In this document: positions 57,180 to 64,000 of the stretch, piece by piece
Position numbering within the stretch: position 1 is the stretch's first letter
Layout: each line of letters opens with the position of its first letter
Assembly (NCBI RefSeq): GCF_014196305.1
Contig: NZ_JACIDJ010000002.1
Span: 620,001-684,000, forward strand
From: Roseococcus suduntuyensis
GTDB taxonomy: Bacteria > Pseudomonadota > Alphaproteobacteria > Acetobacterales > Acetobacteraceae
Length of the DNA: 64,000 bases
Direction of reading: 5' to 3'
Notes under the pieces: model-generated
The model's input: only the letters and a program-made list of their open reading frames with translations
Told to the model about the DNA's origin: nothing
Databases searched by the model: none
Position numbers and translations under genes: made by a program

Positions 57180-58420
57180 ACCTCATCCTGGACCTGGCGC
57201 GGGGCATGCTGCGGCGGCGGCGGCGGCAGACGCTGGTCTCGGTGCTGGGCGTGGCGCTGGGGGTCGCCTTCTTCATCGCCATCGCGGGGATGATGCGCGG
57301 CTTCCAGACCTATTTCGTGGCGCAGATCATCGACGTGGCGCCGCACATCACCATCAAGGACGAAACGCGCGAGCCGCCGGTGCAGGCCGCCATGCTGGCG
57401 AGCCCCGAGGGCGCCGTCTCCGTGCGGGGCGTGCGGCCGCAGGACAGCATCCGCGGCATCCGCGCCGCGGGCGAGAAGCTCGCCACGCTGGAGGCCATGC
57501 CGGGGGTCGCCGCGGCGCCCGTGCTGGGGGGCCAGGCGCTGCTGCGCTATGGCTCGCGCGACGTCTCGGCCACGCTGCTGGGCCTGGACCCGGAGCGGCA
57601 CCGGCGCGTCTCCAACATCGAGAAGGACATGTTCGCCGGGCGGCTGGAGGACCTGCGCGCCACGGCGAACGGCATCATCATCGGCGAGGCGCTGGCGCAG
57701 CGGCTGGGGGTGGGCATGGGCGACACCATCTCGGCCATCTCGCCGGCCGGGGTGGTGCTGTCCATGCGCGTCGCGGGGCTGTTCCGCACCGGCATCCAGA
57801 ATGTGGACCAGGGCCAGGGCTTCGTGCTGCTGACGGTGCAGCAGGTGTTGCAGAACCGGCCCAACACGGTGAACCAGATCCTGGTGCGGCTGGCGGACGT
57901 GACCCAGGCCGAACCCATGGCACGCCGCATCGAGGCGCGTTTCGGCAACCGCACCGAAAGCTGGGAGGAGCAGAACCGGAACATCCTGACGGTCTTCGTG
58001 ATCCAGAACGCCATCATGTATTCGGTGACGGGGGCCATCCTGCTGGTGGCGGCGTTTGGCATCTACAACATCATCTCGACCGTGGTGTTCGAGAAGACGC
58101 GCGACATCGCCATCCTGAAGTCGCTCGGCTTCGCGGAGGGCGACATCCAGCGGCTGTTCCTGGTGCAGGGGCTGGTGGTGGGGGTGCTGGGGGCGGTGCT
58201 GGGCTGCGCGCTGGGGGCGGCCATGATCGAGGGGCTGGCGCAGGTGCGCTTCGGCGTGGACACGCCGGCGGGGCAGGACCGCTTCGTGCTGTCGCGCGAC
58301 TGGCGCATCTACCTGATCGCCTCGGGCTTCGCGGTGGCGTCCTCGGCGGTGGCCGCACTCGTGCCGGCGCGGCGGGCCTCGCGGCTTGACCCCGTGCAGG
58401 TGGTGCGGGGGGCGGCGTGA
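57176..58420 (+). CDS. ABC exporter permease, FtsX/MacB type (DevC-like)
   Basis: 414 residues from a GTG. One N-terminal transmembrane helix (LVSVLGVALGVAFFIAIAGM) is followed by a large periplasmic domain (about residues 40-280) and three C-terminal helices, as in MacB_PCD/FtsX permeases; VVFEKTRDIAILKSLGFAEGD is the cytoplasmic coupling motif. It overlaps the adaptor and the ATPase by GTGA each. No outer-membrane channel gene is adjacent. Confidence 0.88.
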   Translation: MNLILDLARGMLRRRRRQTLVSVLGVALGVAFFIAIAGMMRGFQTYFVAQIIDVAPHITIKDETREPPVQAAMLASPEGAVSVRGVRPQDSIRGIRAAGEKLATLEAMPGVAAAPVLGGQALLRYGSRDVSATLLGLDPERHRRVSNIEKDMFAGRLEDLRATANGIIIGEALAQRLGVGMGDTISAISPAGVVLSMRVAGLFRTGIQNVDQGQGFVLLTVQQVLQNRPNTVNQILVRLADVTQAEPMARRIEARFGNRTESWEEQNRNILTVFVIQNAIMYSVTGAILLVAAFGIYNIISTVVFEKTRDIAILKSLGFAEGDIQRLFLVQGLVVGVLGAVLGCALGAAMIEGLAQVRFGVDTPAGQDRFVLSRDWRIYLIASGFAVASSAVAALVPARRASRLDPVQVVRGAA

Positions 58421-59100
58421 CCCCGCTGCTGGAGGCGCGGGGCATGACGCGGCGCCTCGTGGCCGAGGGTGTGACGCTGGTGCGCGACGTGAACCTCTCC
58501 TTCGGCCATGGGGAGTTCGTCGCCATCACGGGGCCCTCGGGCTCGGGCAAGTCGTCGCTGCTGTATCTGCTGGGGCTGCTGGACCGGCCCACCGAGGGCC
58601 AGGTGCTCCTGGAGGGCCAGGACACGGTGGGCCTCGCGCCGCCGGCCATGGCGGCGCTGCGCCTCAGGCACCTGGGCTTCGTGTTCCAGTTCCATTTCCT
58701 GCTGCCGGAGTTCACGGCGCTGGAGAACGTGCTGATCCCCATCCGCAAGCTGGGGGCGCTGGAGGGCGAGGCCGCGCGTCATTCCGCGCTGGCGCTGCTG
58801 GACGGGCTGGGCCTCGCCCCCGCCGCGGCCAAGCTGCCGGAGCAGTTGTCGGGTGGCATGCGCCAGCGCGTGGCCATCGCGCGCGCGCTGGCCAATAACC
58901 CGGTGCTGGTGCTGGCGGACGAACCCACGGGCAACCTCGACACGAAGAACGCCGCCGCCGTCTTCGACATCTTCGAGCGGATGACGCGGGCCGAAGGCCG
59001 CACCGTGCTGGTGGTGACCCATGACCCCGACCTGGCCGCGCGGGCCACGCGGCGGGTGCATCTGGTGGATGGGGCGGTGGTGTCGGACAGGCAGGTCTGA
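58417..59100 (+). CDS. ABC exporter ATP-binding protein (LolD/MacB-type, DevA-like)
   Basis: 227 residues from a GTG. Walker A TGPSGSGKSSLLYLLG near 38-53, signature [18 protein letters not shown] near 144, Walker B VLVLADEPTGNLD near 166, and the switch His in VVTHDPDLAARATR. Belongs to the LolD/MacB/DevA subgroup that powers mechanotransmission exporters. Last gene of the adaptor-permease-ATPase operon. Confidence 0.9.
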   Translation: MTPLLEARGMTRRLVAEGVTLVRDVNLSFGHGEFVAITGPSGSGKSSLLYLLGLLDRPTEGQVLLEGQDTVGLAPPAMAALRLRHLGFVFQFHFLLPEFTALENVLIPIRKLGALEGEAARHSALALLDGLGLAPAAAKLPEQLSGGMRQRVAIARALANNPVLVLADEPTGNLDTKNAAAVFDIFERMTRAEGRTVLVVTHDPDLAARATRRVHLVDGAVVSDRQV

Positions 59101-59462
59101 AACAGCCCCAGGAAGGCAAGCGTTAAGCCCTTATGCGCGCAGCGGGAAACAGCCCTGCGTGCGGAACGGAATCGGCCCGATAACCCTTGCATGGGGGCGA
59201 ATCAGGGCGTATGTCCCCCCTCACAAGACGCAGTACGCACGTGCCTCTGGCCCCAGGCCCACGGAGCTGAGCCAAAGTTAAGGCTTGCCACCGCGGCGCA
59301 AGGTTTACGCAACGACGTCAAGCGTTCTGGCAACCCCGTGTGTTGCCCCTGATGGGGGCCGCGCACGGTTTTCTTCTGGTCGCTGGTTCGTTCGACCGTT
59401 TCGTCAATCTGGGGCGGCCCCTTGGATGGGGGCGTTCCACATATTTAGTGGAGGATGGTGCG
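59101..59462 (+). promoter_or_regulatory. Structured leader upstream of ornithine decarboxylase, candidate speF-type RNA
   Basis: No protein gene is supported in these 362 bases. Several hairpins can form: CTTGC/GCAAG (59284-59302), GGCAAC/GTTGCC (59329-59334 with 59342-59347) that excludes GCCCC/GGGGC (59345-59349 with 59355-59359), GGTCG/CGACC (59378-59382 with 59393-59397), and TTCCAC/GTGGAG (59435-59440 with 59448-59453), which would cover the GGAGG ribosome site of the gene. A conserved speF leader motif is known before ornithine decarboxylase genes of alphaproteobacteria; this region has the right place, but the match was not computed. A 16-codon uORF at 59133-59183 is also possible. 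Confidence 0.5.
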
Positions 59463-60593
59463 ATGACCCCCAAGGTCGCTCGCTATCTCGCGGACATGCA
59501 GCCGGTCACGCCGTGCCTCGTGCTGGACGTGGACCGCGTGGAAGACAATTTCCGCCGACTTCAGGCGGCGCTTCCGCTCGCGCGCATCTATTATGCCGTG
59601 AAGGCGAACCCAGCCGCGCCCATCCTGGAGCGCCTGGTGGGGCTCGGCTCCTTCTTCGATGCCGCCTCCTTCCAGGAGGTGTCCATGTGCCTCGACGCCG
59701 GCTCCGCGCCGGGCGCGATCAGCTATGGCAACACCATCAAGAAGGAGCGCGACATCGCGGCGGCCTATGCGGCCGGCGTGCGGATGTTCGCCTTCGACAG
59801 CGAGGCGGAGCTGGAGAAGCTCGCCCGCGCCGCGCCGGGTGCCAGCGTCTATTGCCGCATCCTGGTGGGCAATGACGGCGCCGAATGGCCGCTCAGCCGC
59901 AAGTTCGGCTGCGAGGTCGAGATGGCGCGCGCGCTGATGATCCGCGCGGGCGAACTGGGTCTCGACGCCTTCGGCCTGTCCTTCCATGTGGGCAGCCAGC
60001 AGACGCAGACCGCGGCCTATGAGGCGGCCATCGCCAAGGTCGCCATGCTCTTCACCGACCTCGAGGAGGCCGGCGTGAAGGTGCGCATGGTGAACCTCGG
60101 CGGCGGCTACCCGGTGCGCTACAAGGCGGAAGTGCCCGAGATCGATGATTTCGGCGCGGCCATCATGGGCGCCATGGTCAAGCATTTCGGCAACTCCCTG
60201 CCCGAGATCGTGATCGAGCCGGGCCGCTTCCTGGTGGCCGATGCGGGCGTGGTGCAGGCCGAGGTGGTGCTCGTCTCGCGCAAGGGCGCGGAAGACCCGG
60301 TGCGCTGGGTCTATCTCGACATCGGCCGCTTCGGTGGCCTGGCCGAGACCGAGGGCGAGGCCATCAAGTATGCCTTCCGCACGCCGCATGATGGCGCGTC
60401 GGAGGGCCCGGTCACCATCGCGGGGCCGACCTGCGACAGCACGGACACGCTCTACGAGAAGAGCAATTACCGGCTGCCCATGGCGCTGCGCGACGGTGAC
60501 AAGGTGGAGATGCTGGCGACCGGCGCCTACGTCACCACCTATGCCAGCCAGAAGTTCAACGGCTTCACGCCGCTGGCCGAGCACTACATCTGA
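59463..60593 (+). CDS. Ornithine/lysine decarboxylase, alanine-racemase fold (group IV)
   Basis: 376 residues; PLP enzyme that makes putrescine (and perhaps cadaverine) in the cytoplasm. The PLP Lys is K47 in IYYAVKANPAAP; GLSFHVGSQQT near 174, NLGGGYPV near 204, EIVIEPGRFLVADAG near 248 and the catalytic Cys of GPTCDSTDTLYE near 324 (contributed across the dimer) complete the active site. GTGGAGG lies 8 bases before ATG 59463. The frame is open further upstream, but those starts lack such a site and fall in the leader RNA. Monocistronic, closed by a terminator. Confidence 0.93.
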   Translation: MTPKVARYLADMQPVTPCLVLDVDRVEDNFRRLQAALPLARIYYAVKANPAAPILERLVGLGSFFDAASFQEVSMCLDAGSAPGAISYGNTIKKERDIAAAYAAGVRMFAFDSEAELEKLARAAPGASVYCRILVGNDGAEWPLSRKFGCEVEMARALMIRAGELGLDAFGLSFHVGSQQTQTAAYEAAIAKVAMLFTDLEEAGVKVRMVNLGGGYPVRYKAEVPEIDDFGAAIMGAMVKHFGNSLPEIVIEPGRFLVADAGVVQAEVVLVSRKGAEDPVRWVYLDIGRFGGLAETEGEAIKYAFRTPHDGASEGPVTIAGPTCDSTDTLYEKSNYRLPMALRDGDKVEMLATGAYVTTYASQKFNGFTPLAEHYI

Positions 60594-60614
60594 CCCTCAG
60601 GGTCTGAGCCGCAT

Positions 60615-60645
60615 GGGGGGGAGGCGCATCGCGCCTCCCCCGTTT
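60615..60645 (+). terminator. Rho-independent terminator after ornithine decarboxylase
   Basis: GGGGGAGGCGC (60617-60627) pairs perfectly with GCGCCTCCCCC (60631-60641) around a 3-base loop, followed by a short GTTTC. Stem strength and position, 22 bases after the stop, support termination despite the short T-run. Confidence 0.8.
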
Positions 60646-60682
60646 CGCTTGCCGGGCCCCTGCGGCGGAGTGACGCTACGGC

Positions 60683-61432
60683 ATGCCGGATTCAGACGCG
60701 CTTCCCCTCGCCGCGGCCTTCTTCCTGATCGCGCTGGTCTATGCCTCGGTCGGCCAGGCCGGGGCCACGGGCTATATCGCGCTCATGGCCTGGCTGGGCT
60801 TCGCGCCGCTGGCCATGAAGACCGCGGCGCTGGCGCTGAACCTGCTGGTCGCCGCGATCGGCACCGCGCTGTTCCTGCGCGCGGGGCGGCTCTCCTGGCG
60901 CCACGTCTGGCCCTATGCGGCGCTGGGCTTTCCCTTCTCGCTGCTGGGGGGTGCGGTGCAATTGCCGCCCGGCCTGTATTTCCCCGTGGTGGGCCTGGTG
61001 CTGGTGGCCGCGGCGGCGCAGATGGCGCGGTCGGCATTGCGTGGCGCCGAGACGGCCGAGGCTGCGCCCCGCCACCCGACCTTCCTCGCCGCACTCGCCA
61101 CCGGCGCGGTGATCGGCTTCGTCTCGGGGACGACCGGCACCGGGGGCGGCGTGTTCCTCGCCCCCGTGATCCTCGCGATGAACTGGGCCACGGCGCGCCA
61201 GACCGCGGCCCTGACGGCCGTCTACAACCTCATGAATTCCGGCGCCGCGCTGCTGGGCGCCTTCGCCTGGTGGGGCGAGATGCCCCCTGCCCTGCCGCTC
61301 TGGCTGGTCGCGGTCGCGCTGGGGGGCGTGGCGGGGGCCGTGCTGGGCAGCCGCTATTTGCCCGACCGGGGGCTGCGCATCGTCCTGGCGCTGATCCTGC
61401 TGGTCTCGGGCGCCAGGCTGTTGCTGGGGTAG
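60683..61432 (+). CDS. TauE/SafE family permease
   Basis: 249 residues with about seven to eight hydrophobic segments in two repeats. GQAGATGYIALMAWLGFAPL near 24-43 and FVSGTTGTGGGVFLAPVILA near 147-166 are the paired TauE/SafE motifs. Family members export or import sulfite, sulfoacetate or other small anions; the substrate is unknown. It is convergent with the IalB gene, with one base between the stops. Confidence 0.88.
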   Translation: MPDSDALPLAAAFFLIALVYASVGQAGATGYIALMAWLGFAPLAMKTAALALNLLVAAIGTALFLRAGRLSWRHVWPYAALGFPFSLLGGAVQLPPGLYFPVVGLVLVAAAAQMARSALRGAETAEAAPRHPTFLAALATGAVIGFVSGTTGTGGGVFLAPVILAMNWATARQTAALTAVYNLMNSGAALLGAFAWWGEMPPALPLWLVAVALGGVAGAVLGSRYLPDRGLRIVLALILLVSGARLLLG

Positions 61433-61433
61433 C

Positions 61434-62021
61434 TCAGCCCTCCCGCCCCAGCGCGTCCAGCGCCGCGCCGAAGCCGCGCAGGCTCATGGTCAGGTGGATT
61501 TCCCGCCCCGCGCTGTCGCGGAAGGTGACGCGCCCCGGCGCATCGCCGCGCGCGCGCAGGCGGCGGAGCGCGGCGTCATTGGGCAGCTCGGCCTCGGCGA
61601 AGCAGCCGCCGCGCGCCACCGAGCACAGCTTGAAGGGCAGGCTCAACGCCTCGCCCGCGGCCGCGGCGGGGTCGGCCTGGAGGCGCGCCGCCTCCTCCAC
61701 CCGCACCTCCAGCGGCACCTGGAGAATGACGCGCATGGGCTCGGCACGGGCGGTACGGCCCATCACCATCTGCGCGACGGGCTGGTTGCGGGCATCGGTG
61801 AAGGTGAGCGCGATCTCGCACAGGCGCTGGGCGGGCTGGCCGGCGGGGCGGGTGGTTTCGCAGCGCAGCGTCCAGTCGCCATAGGCGGCGGAGGTGCGGT
61901 CGGGCGCCGCCGGCGGCGTGGCCGGGGGCGCCGCGGGCGCGGGCGCGGCCTGGCGTGATTGCGCCAGCGCCGTCATGGGCGCCGCCAGCAAGGCGAGGGT
62001 GAGTAGCAGCTTGACCTTCAT
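61434..62021 (-). CDS. Invasion-associated locus B (IalB)-family exported protein
   Basis: 195 residues. A signal peptide MKVKLLLTLALLAAPMTALA is followed by a Pro/Ala linker and a domain with YGDWTLRCETTRPAGQPAQ near 47-65, VMGRTARAEP, LPFKLCSVARGGCFAEAELP near 130-149. Paired cysteines suggest a disulfide-bonded periplasmic fold. The family is common in alphaproteobacteria and named after a Bartonella protein; its molecular job is unclear, so no virulence role is implied. The start at 62021 is the only Met giving a signal peptide. Confidence 0.85.
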   Translation of the reverse strand: MKVKLLLTLALLAAPMTALAQSRQAAPAPAAPPATPPAAPDRTSAAYGDWTLRCETTRPAGQPAQRLCEIALTFTDARNQPVAQMVMGRTARAEPMRVILQVPLEVRVEEAARLQADPAAAAGEALSLPFKLCSVARGGCFAEAELPNDAALRRLRARGDAPGRVTFRDSAGREIHLTMSLRGFGAALDALGREG

Positions 62022-62049
62022 GAAGGCTCCTGGTCGGTTGGTCCCATGG

Positions 62050-64000
62050 TCAGCGCAAAGGCCAGGGCAGGTCCAGATAGGCTTGCAGCACGCCGCCCGG
62101 AAACAGCAGGTTAAGGGAGGAGGCCAGCACCAGGATGAAGGTGCAGGCCGCACCTGTCAGCACCAGCACCTGCCACCAGGGGCAGCGCGCCACCACGCGC
62201 AGGAAGGCCAGGAAGAACAGCACCAGCGCCGCGAAGAAGCCGATGAGCCCGGTCAACGCCACGATGCCCAGGAACCAGCCCAGGAAGGGCCATGGGCCGT
62301 AATCCTTGGCCTGGGCCTCGGTGTCGAAATTGGCGCTGCCCGACGCCACCGCCCCGCGCGACTGCCAGAACAGCACCCACAGCGCGCAGGCCCCGCCCAC
62401 GCAGGCCACCGCCACGGGAAACATCAGGGCGAGGTAGGAGTTCTTCATCCCCTCCGCGAAGGTGAAGACGAACAGACCCAGCACCACCGCGGCGAAGGCG
62501 AGTTGCGGCCACATGCGGGAGGCGCGGCTGTCCTCGGCCGCGCCCTCGGTGTTGATGGCGCCCGAACCGCTGCTCTTGCGCAGACCCGCCCAGAGCGAGA
62601 GCAGCGTGAGGGCGAGGATGACCAGCACCAGCGGCCGCGTCAGGAAGTCCCAGCCCGAGAACTGCACCGCCTGGTAGAGGTAACGCTCCGCCCCCAATGA
62701 CAGCACGAAGCCGATGAGGAAGGCCGGGCGCGACCAGCCGAAGCGGCGCATGAAGACGCCGAGCACGCCGACGGCCAGCAGCGCCAGCAGATCGTAGTAG
62801 CTGCGCGTCGCCTGGAAGGCCGCGAAGCACAGCACCATCACCATGAAGGGCGCGATGAGCGTGTAGCGCACGAGCGTCAGCTTCGCGATGCCCGGCGCCA
62901 GCGCGATGCACAGCGCCGTGCCCAGCAGGTTCGCGATCGCGAGCGACCAGATGATGGTGTAGGTGATGCCAAGGTCACGCTCGGCCATCGCGGGGCCGGG
63001 CTGCAGCCCCAGCAGGATCATCCCCGCCAGGAAGATCGCCATGGAGCCCGAGCCCGGGATGCCGAACAGCAGCGTGGGCAGCAGCGCGCCGCCCTGCACC
63101 GCGTTGTTGGCGGATTCCGGGGCGATGACGCCGCGGATCTCGCCCTTGCCGTATTGGCTGCGGTCCTTCGAGGTCTGCATGGCGTGGCTGTAGGCGATCC
63201 AGTCCACCACGCTGCCGCCGATGCCGGGGATGGCGCCGATCAGCGCGCCGATGCCCGAGCAGCGCAGCACCAGGCCCGGGTTGCGGATCACGTCGCGCAC
63301 GCCCTGGAACCAGCCGCGCCCGAGGCTCTGCCCCTGCTTCGCGATGGCGCCGCCGCCGCGCAGCAGGTCGAACATCTCGGGCAGGGCGAAGATGCCCAGG
63401 CCCACGATGACGAGCGGCAAGCCATCGCTGAGATAGAGCGTGTCGAAATCCATCCGGTATTCGCCGGTGGCGGGTGCCGCGCCGATCATCCCGAAGGCCA
63501 GGCCCAGGCAGGCCGCCGCCACCCCCTTGGCGAGGTTGCCGCCCGACAGCGCCGCCACGGTGGATAATCCAAATAGTGTCAGCATGAACAATTCGGCCGA
63601 ACCGAAGGCCAGGATGATGGGCCGCGCCGCCAGCACCGCCGCCGTCAGCACGATGGCGCCGAACATCCCCCCCAGCATGGAGGCGAAGAAGGCCGCCGCC
63701 AGGGCGCGGGCCGCCTCGCCCTGCCGGGCGAGGGGGAAGCCGTCCAGCACCGTGGCCTGGCTGGCCGAGGAGCCGGGGATGCCCATCAGGATGGAGGAGA
63801 AGGTGTCGGCCGTCGGCACCACCGCCACCAGGCCGATCAGCATGGCCAGCGCGGAGGTCTGGTCCATGCCGTAGATGAAGGGCAGCAGCAGCGACAGCCC
63901 CGCGATGCCACCCAGCCCCGGCAGCACGCCGATGACGAGGCCCACCGTCACCCCCACCATCATGAAGGTCATGTGCTTGAGGGTGAGCAGGTCGAGCAAC
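62050..64000 (-). CDS. Tripartite tricarboxylate transporter TctA-TctB fusion permease (5' end cut by window)
   Basis: About 650 residues are visible. The first roughly 490 are TctA-like with VGLVIGVLPGLGGIAGLSLL near 19, IPGSSASQATVLDGFPLARQ near 73, IPGIGGSVVDWIAYSHAMQ near 255 and FGIPGSGSMAIFLAGMILLG near 310. After a polar linker (RKSSGSGAINTEGAAED near 475) four further hydrophobic segments match TctB, so the small and large membrane subunits are fused. The first codon in view is TTG at the window edge; the true start may lie a few codons beyond. The binding protein for this permease is not adjacent on the visible side. Confidence 0.88.
   Translation of the reverse strand, partial: LLDLLTLKHMTFMMVGVTVGLVIGVLPGLGGIAGLSLLLPFIYGMDQTSALAMLIGLVAVVPTADTFSSILMGIPGSSASQATVLDGFPLARQGEAARALAAAFFASMLGGMFGAIVLTAAVLAARPIILAFGSAELFMLTLFGLSTVAALSGGNLAKGVAAACLGLAFGMIGAAPATGEYRMDFDTLYLSDGLPLVIVGLGIFALPEMFDLLRGGGAIAKQGQSLGRGWFQGVRDVIRNPGLVLRCSGIGALIGAIPGIGGSVVDWIAYSHAMQTSKDRSQYGKGEIRGVIAPESANNAVQGGALLPTLLFGIPGSGSMAIFLAGMILLGLQPGPAMAERDLGITYTIIWSLAIANLLGTALCIALAPGIAKLTLVRYTLIAPFMVMVLCFAAFQATRSYYDLLALLAVGVLGVFMRRFGWSRPAFLIGFVLSLGAERYLYQAVQFSGWDFLTRPLVLVILALTLLSLWAGLRKSSGSGAINTEGAAEDSRASRMWPQLAFAAVVLGLFVFTFAEGMKNSYLALMFPVAVACVGGACALWVLFWQSRGAVASGSANFDTEAQAKDYGPWPFLGWFLGIVALTGLIGFFAALVLFFLAFLRVVARCPWWQVLVLTGAACTFILVLASSLNLLFPGGVLQAYLDLPWPLR

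Noticed and set aside
59340-59462. N-terminal extension of ornithine decarboxylase reading through the leader
   Set aside because: The frame is open, but the family begins at the Met at 59463, which has a GGAGG site; the extension overlaps the RNA hairpins.

Overview
The window is a high-GC (by eye about 70%) alphaproteobacterial chromosome segment. The gene set and order point to the Acetobacteraceae (Roseomonas-like): a full dcw cluster running into lpxC-bamD-recN-ligA, tripartite tricarboxylate transporter (Tct) genes, a MucR regulator, a Fur without the CxxC pair, the ornithine-lipid gene olsB and a group IV ornithine decarboxylase. No IS element, prophage, CRISPR array or tRNA gene was recognised. 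The family assignment is inference; no search was run.

Layout. 1-1160: end of an unknown gene, a small nucleotidyltransferase gene, the RNase P RNA gene rnpB and the mraZ promoter region with a candidate MraZ operator. 1364-20303: a tightly overlapped division and cell-wall cluster, mraZ-rsmH-ftsL-ftsI-murE-murF-mraY-murD-ftsW-murG-murC-murB-ddl-ftsQ-ftsA-ftsZ, closed by a strong terminator. 20712-26854: lpxC, bamD, recN, a GNAT gene and ligA. 26997-36581: ohr, an aminopeptidase P, a DUF1127 protein, an MFS carrier, a TctC binding protein with an amidohydrolase, and on the minus strand a glutathione-dependent formaldehyde dehydrogenase, another MFS carrier and a C39-like protein. 36741-42189 (minus): a five-gene dipeptide/oligopeptide ABC importer. 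42326-46785: PBP1A, prfB with its programmed frameshift, and a PPP-type phosphatase. 46782-51042 (minus): prpE, an enoyl-CoA hydratase and an acyl-CoA synthetase as one overlapped operon. 51130-54027: a DMT carrier, a lactate-permease-like protein and an AlkA-type glycosylase. 54035-59100: tusA diverging from mucR, then fur-olsB and a three-gene DevBCA/MacB-like exporter. 59101-64000: a structured leader with ornithine decarboxylase, a TauE/SafE permease, an IalB protein and a TctA-TctB fusion that runs off the window.

Most genes are joined by ATGA, GTGA or TGATG overlaps, so translational coupling is the rule. The most unusual structures exploit it. Between murG and murC a 27-codon mini-ORF repeats the first 16 residues of MurC with seven silent changes and no replacements. 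Between murB and ddl a 56-bp unit occurs twice in tandem; each copy encodes a 19-residue peptide whose stop overlaps the next start, so units could be gained or lost without breaking the chain. A third mini-ORF ends in the ftsZ start. Other leads are GGG-core repeats at 10-bp period upstream of lpxC that resemble MraZ boxes, the ornithine decarboxylase leader, and a fur-olsB overlap.
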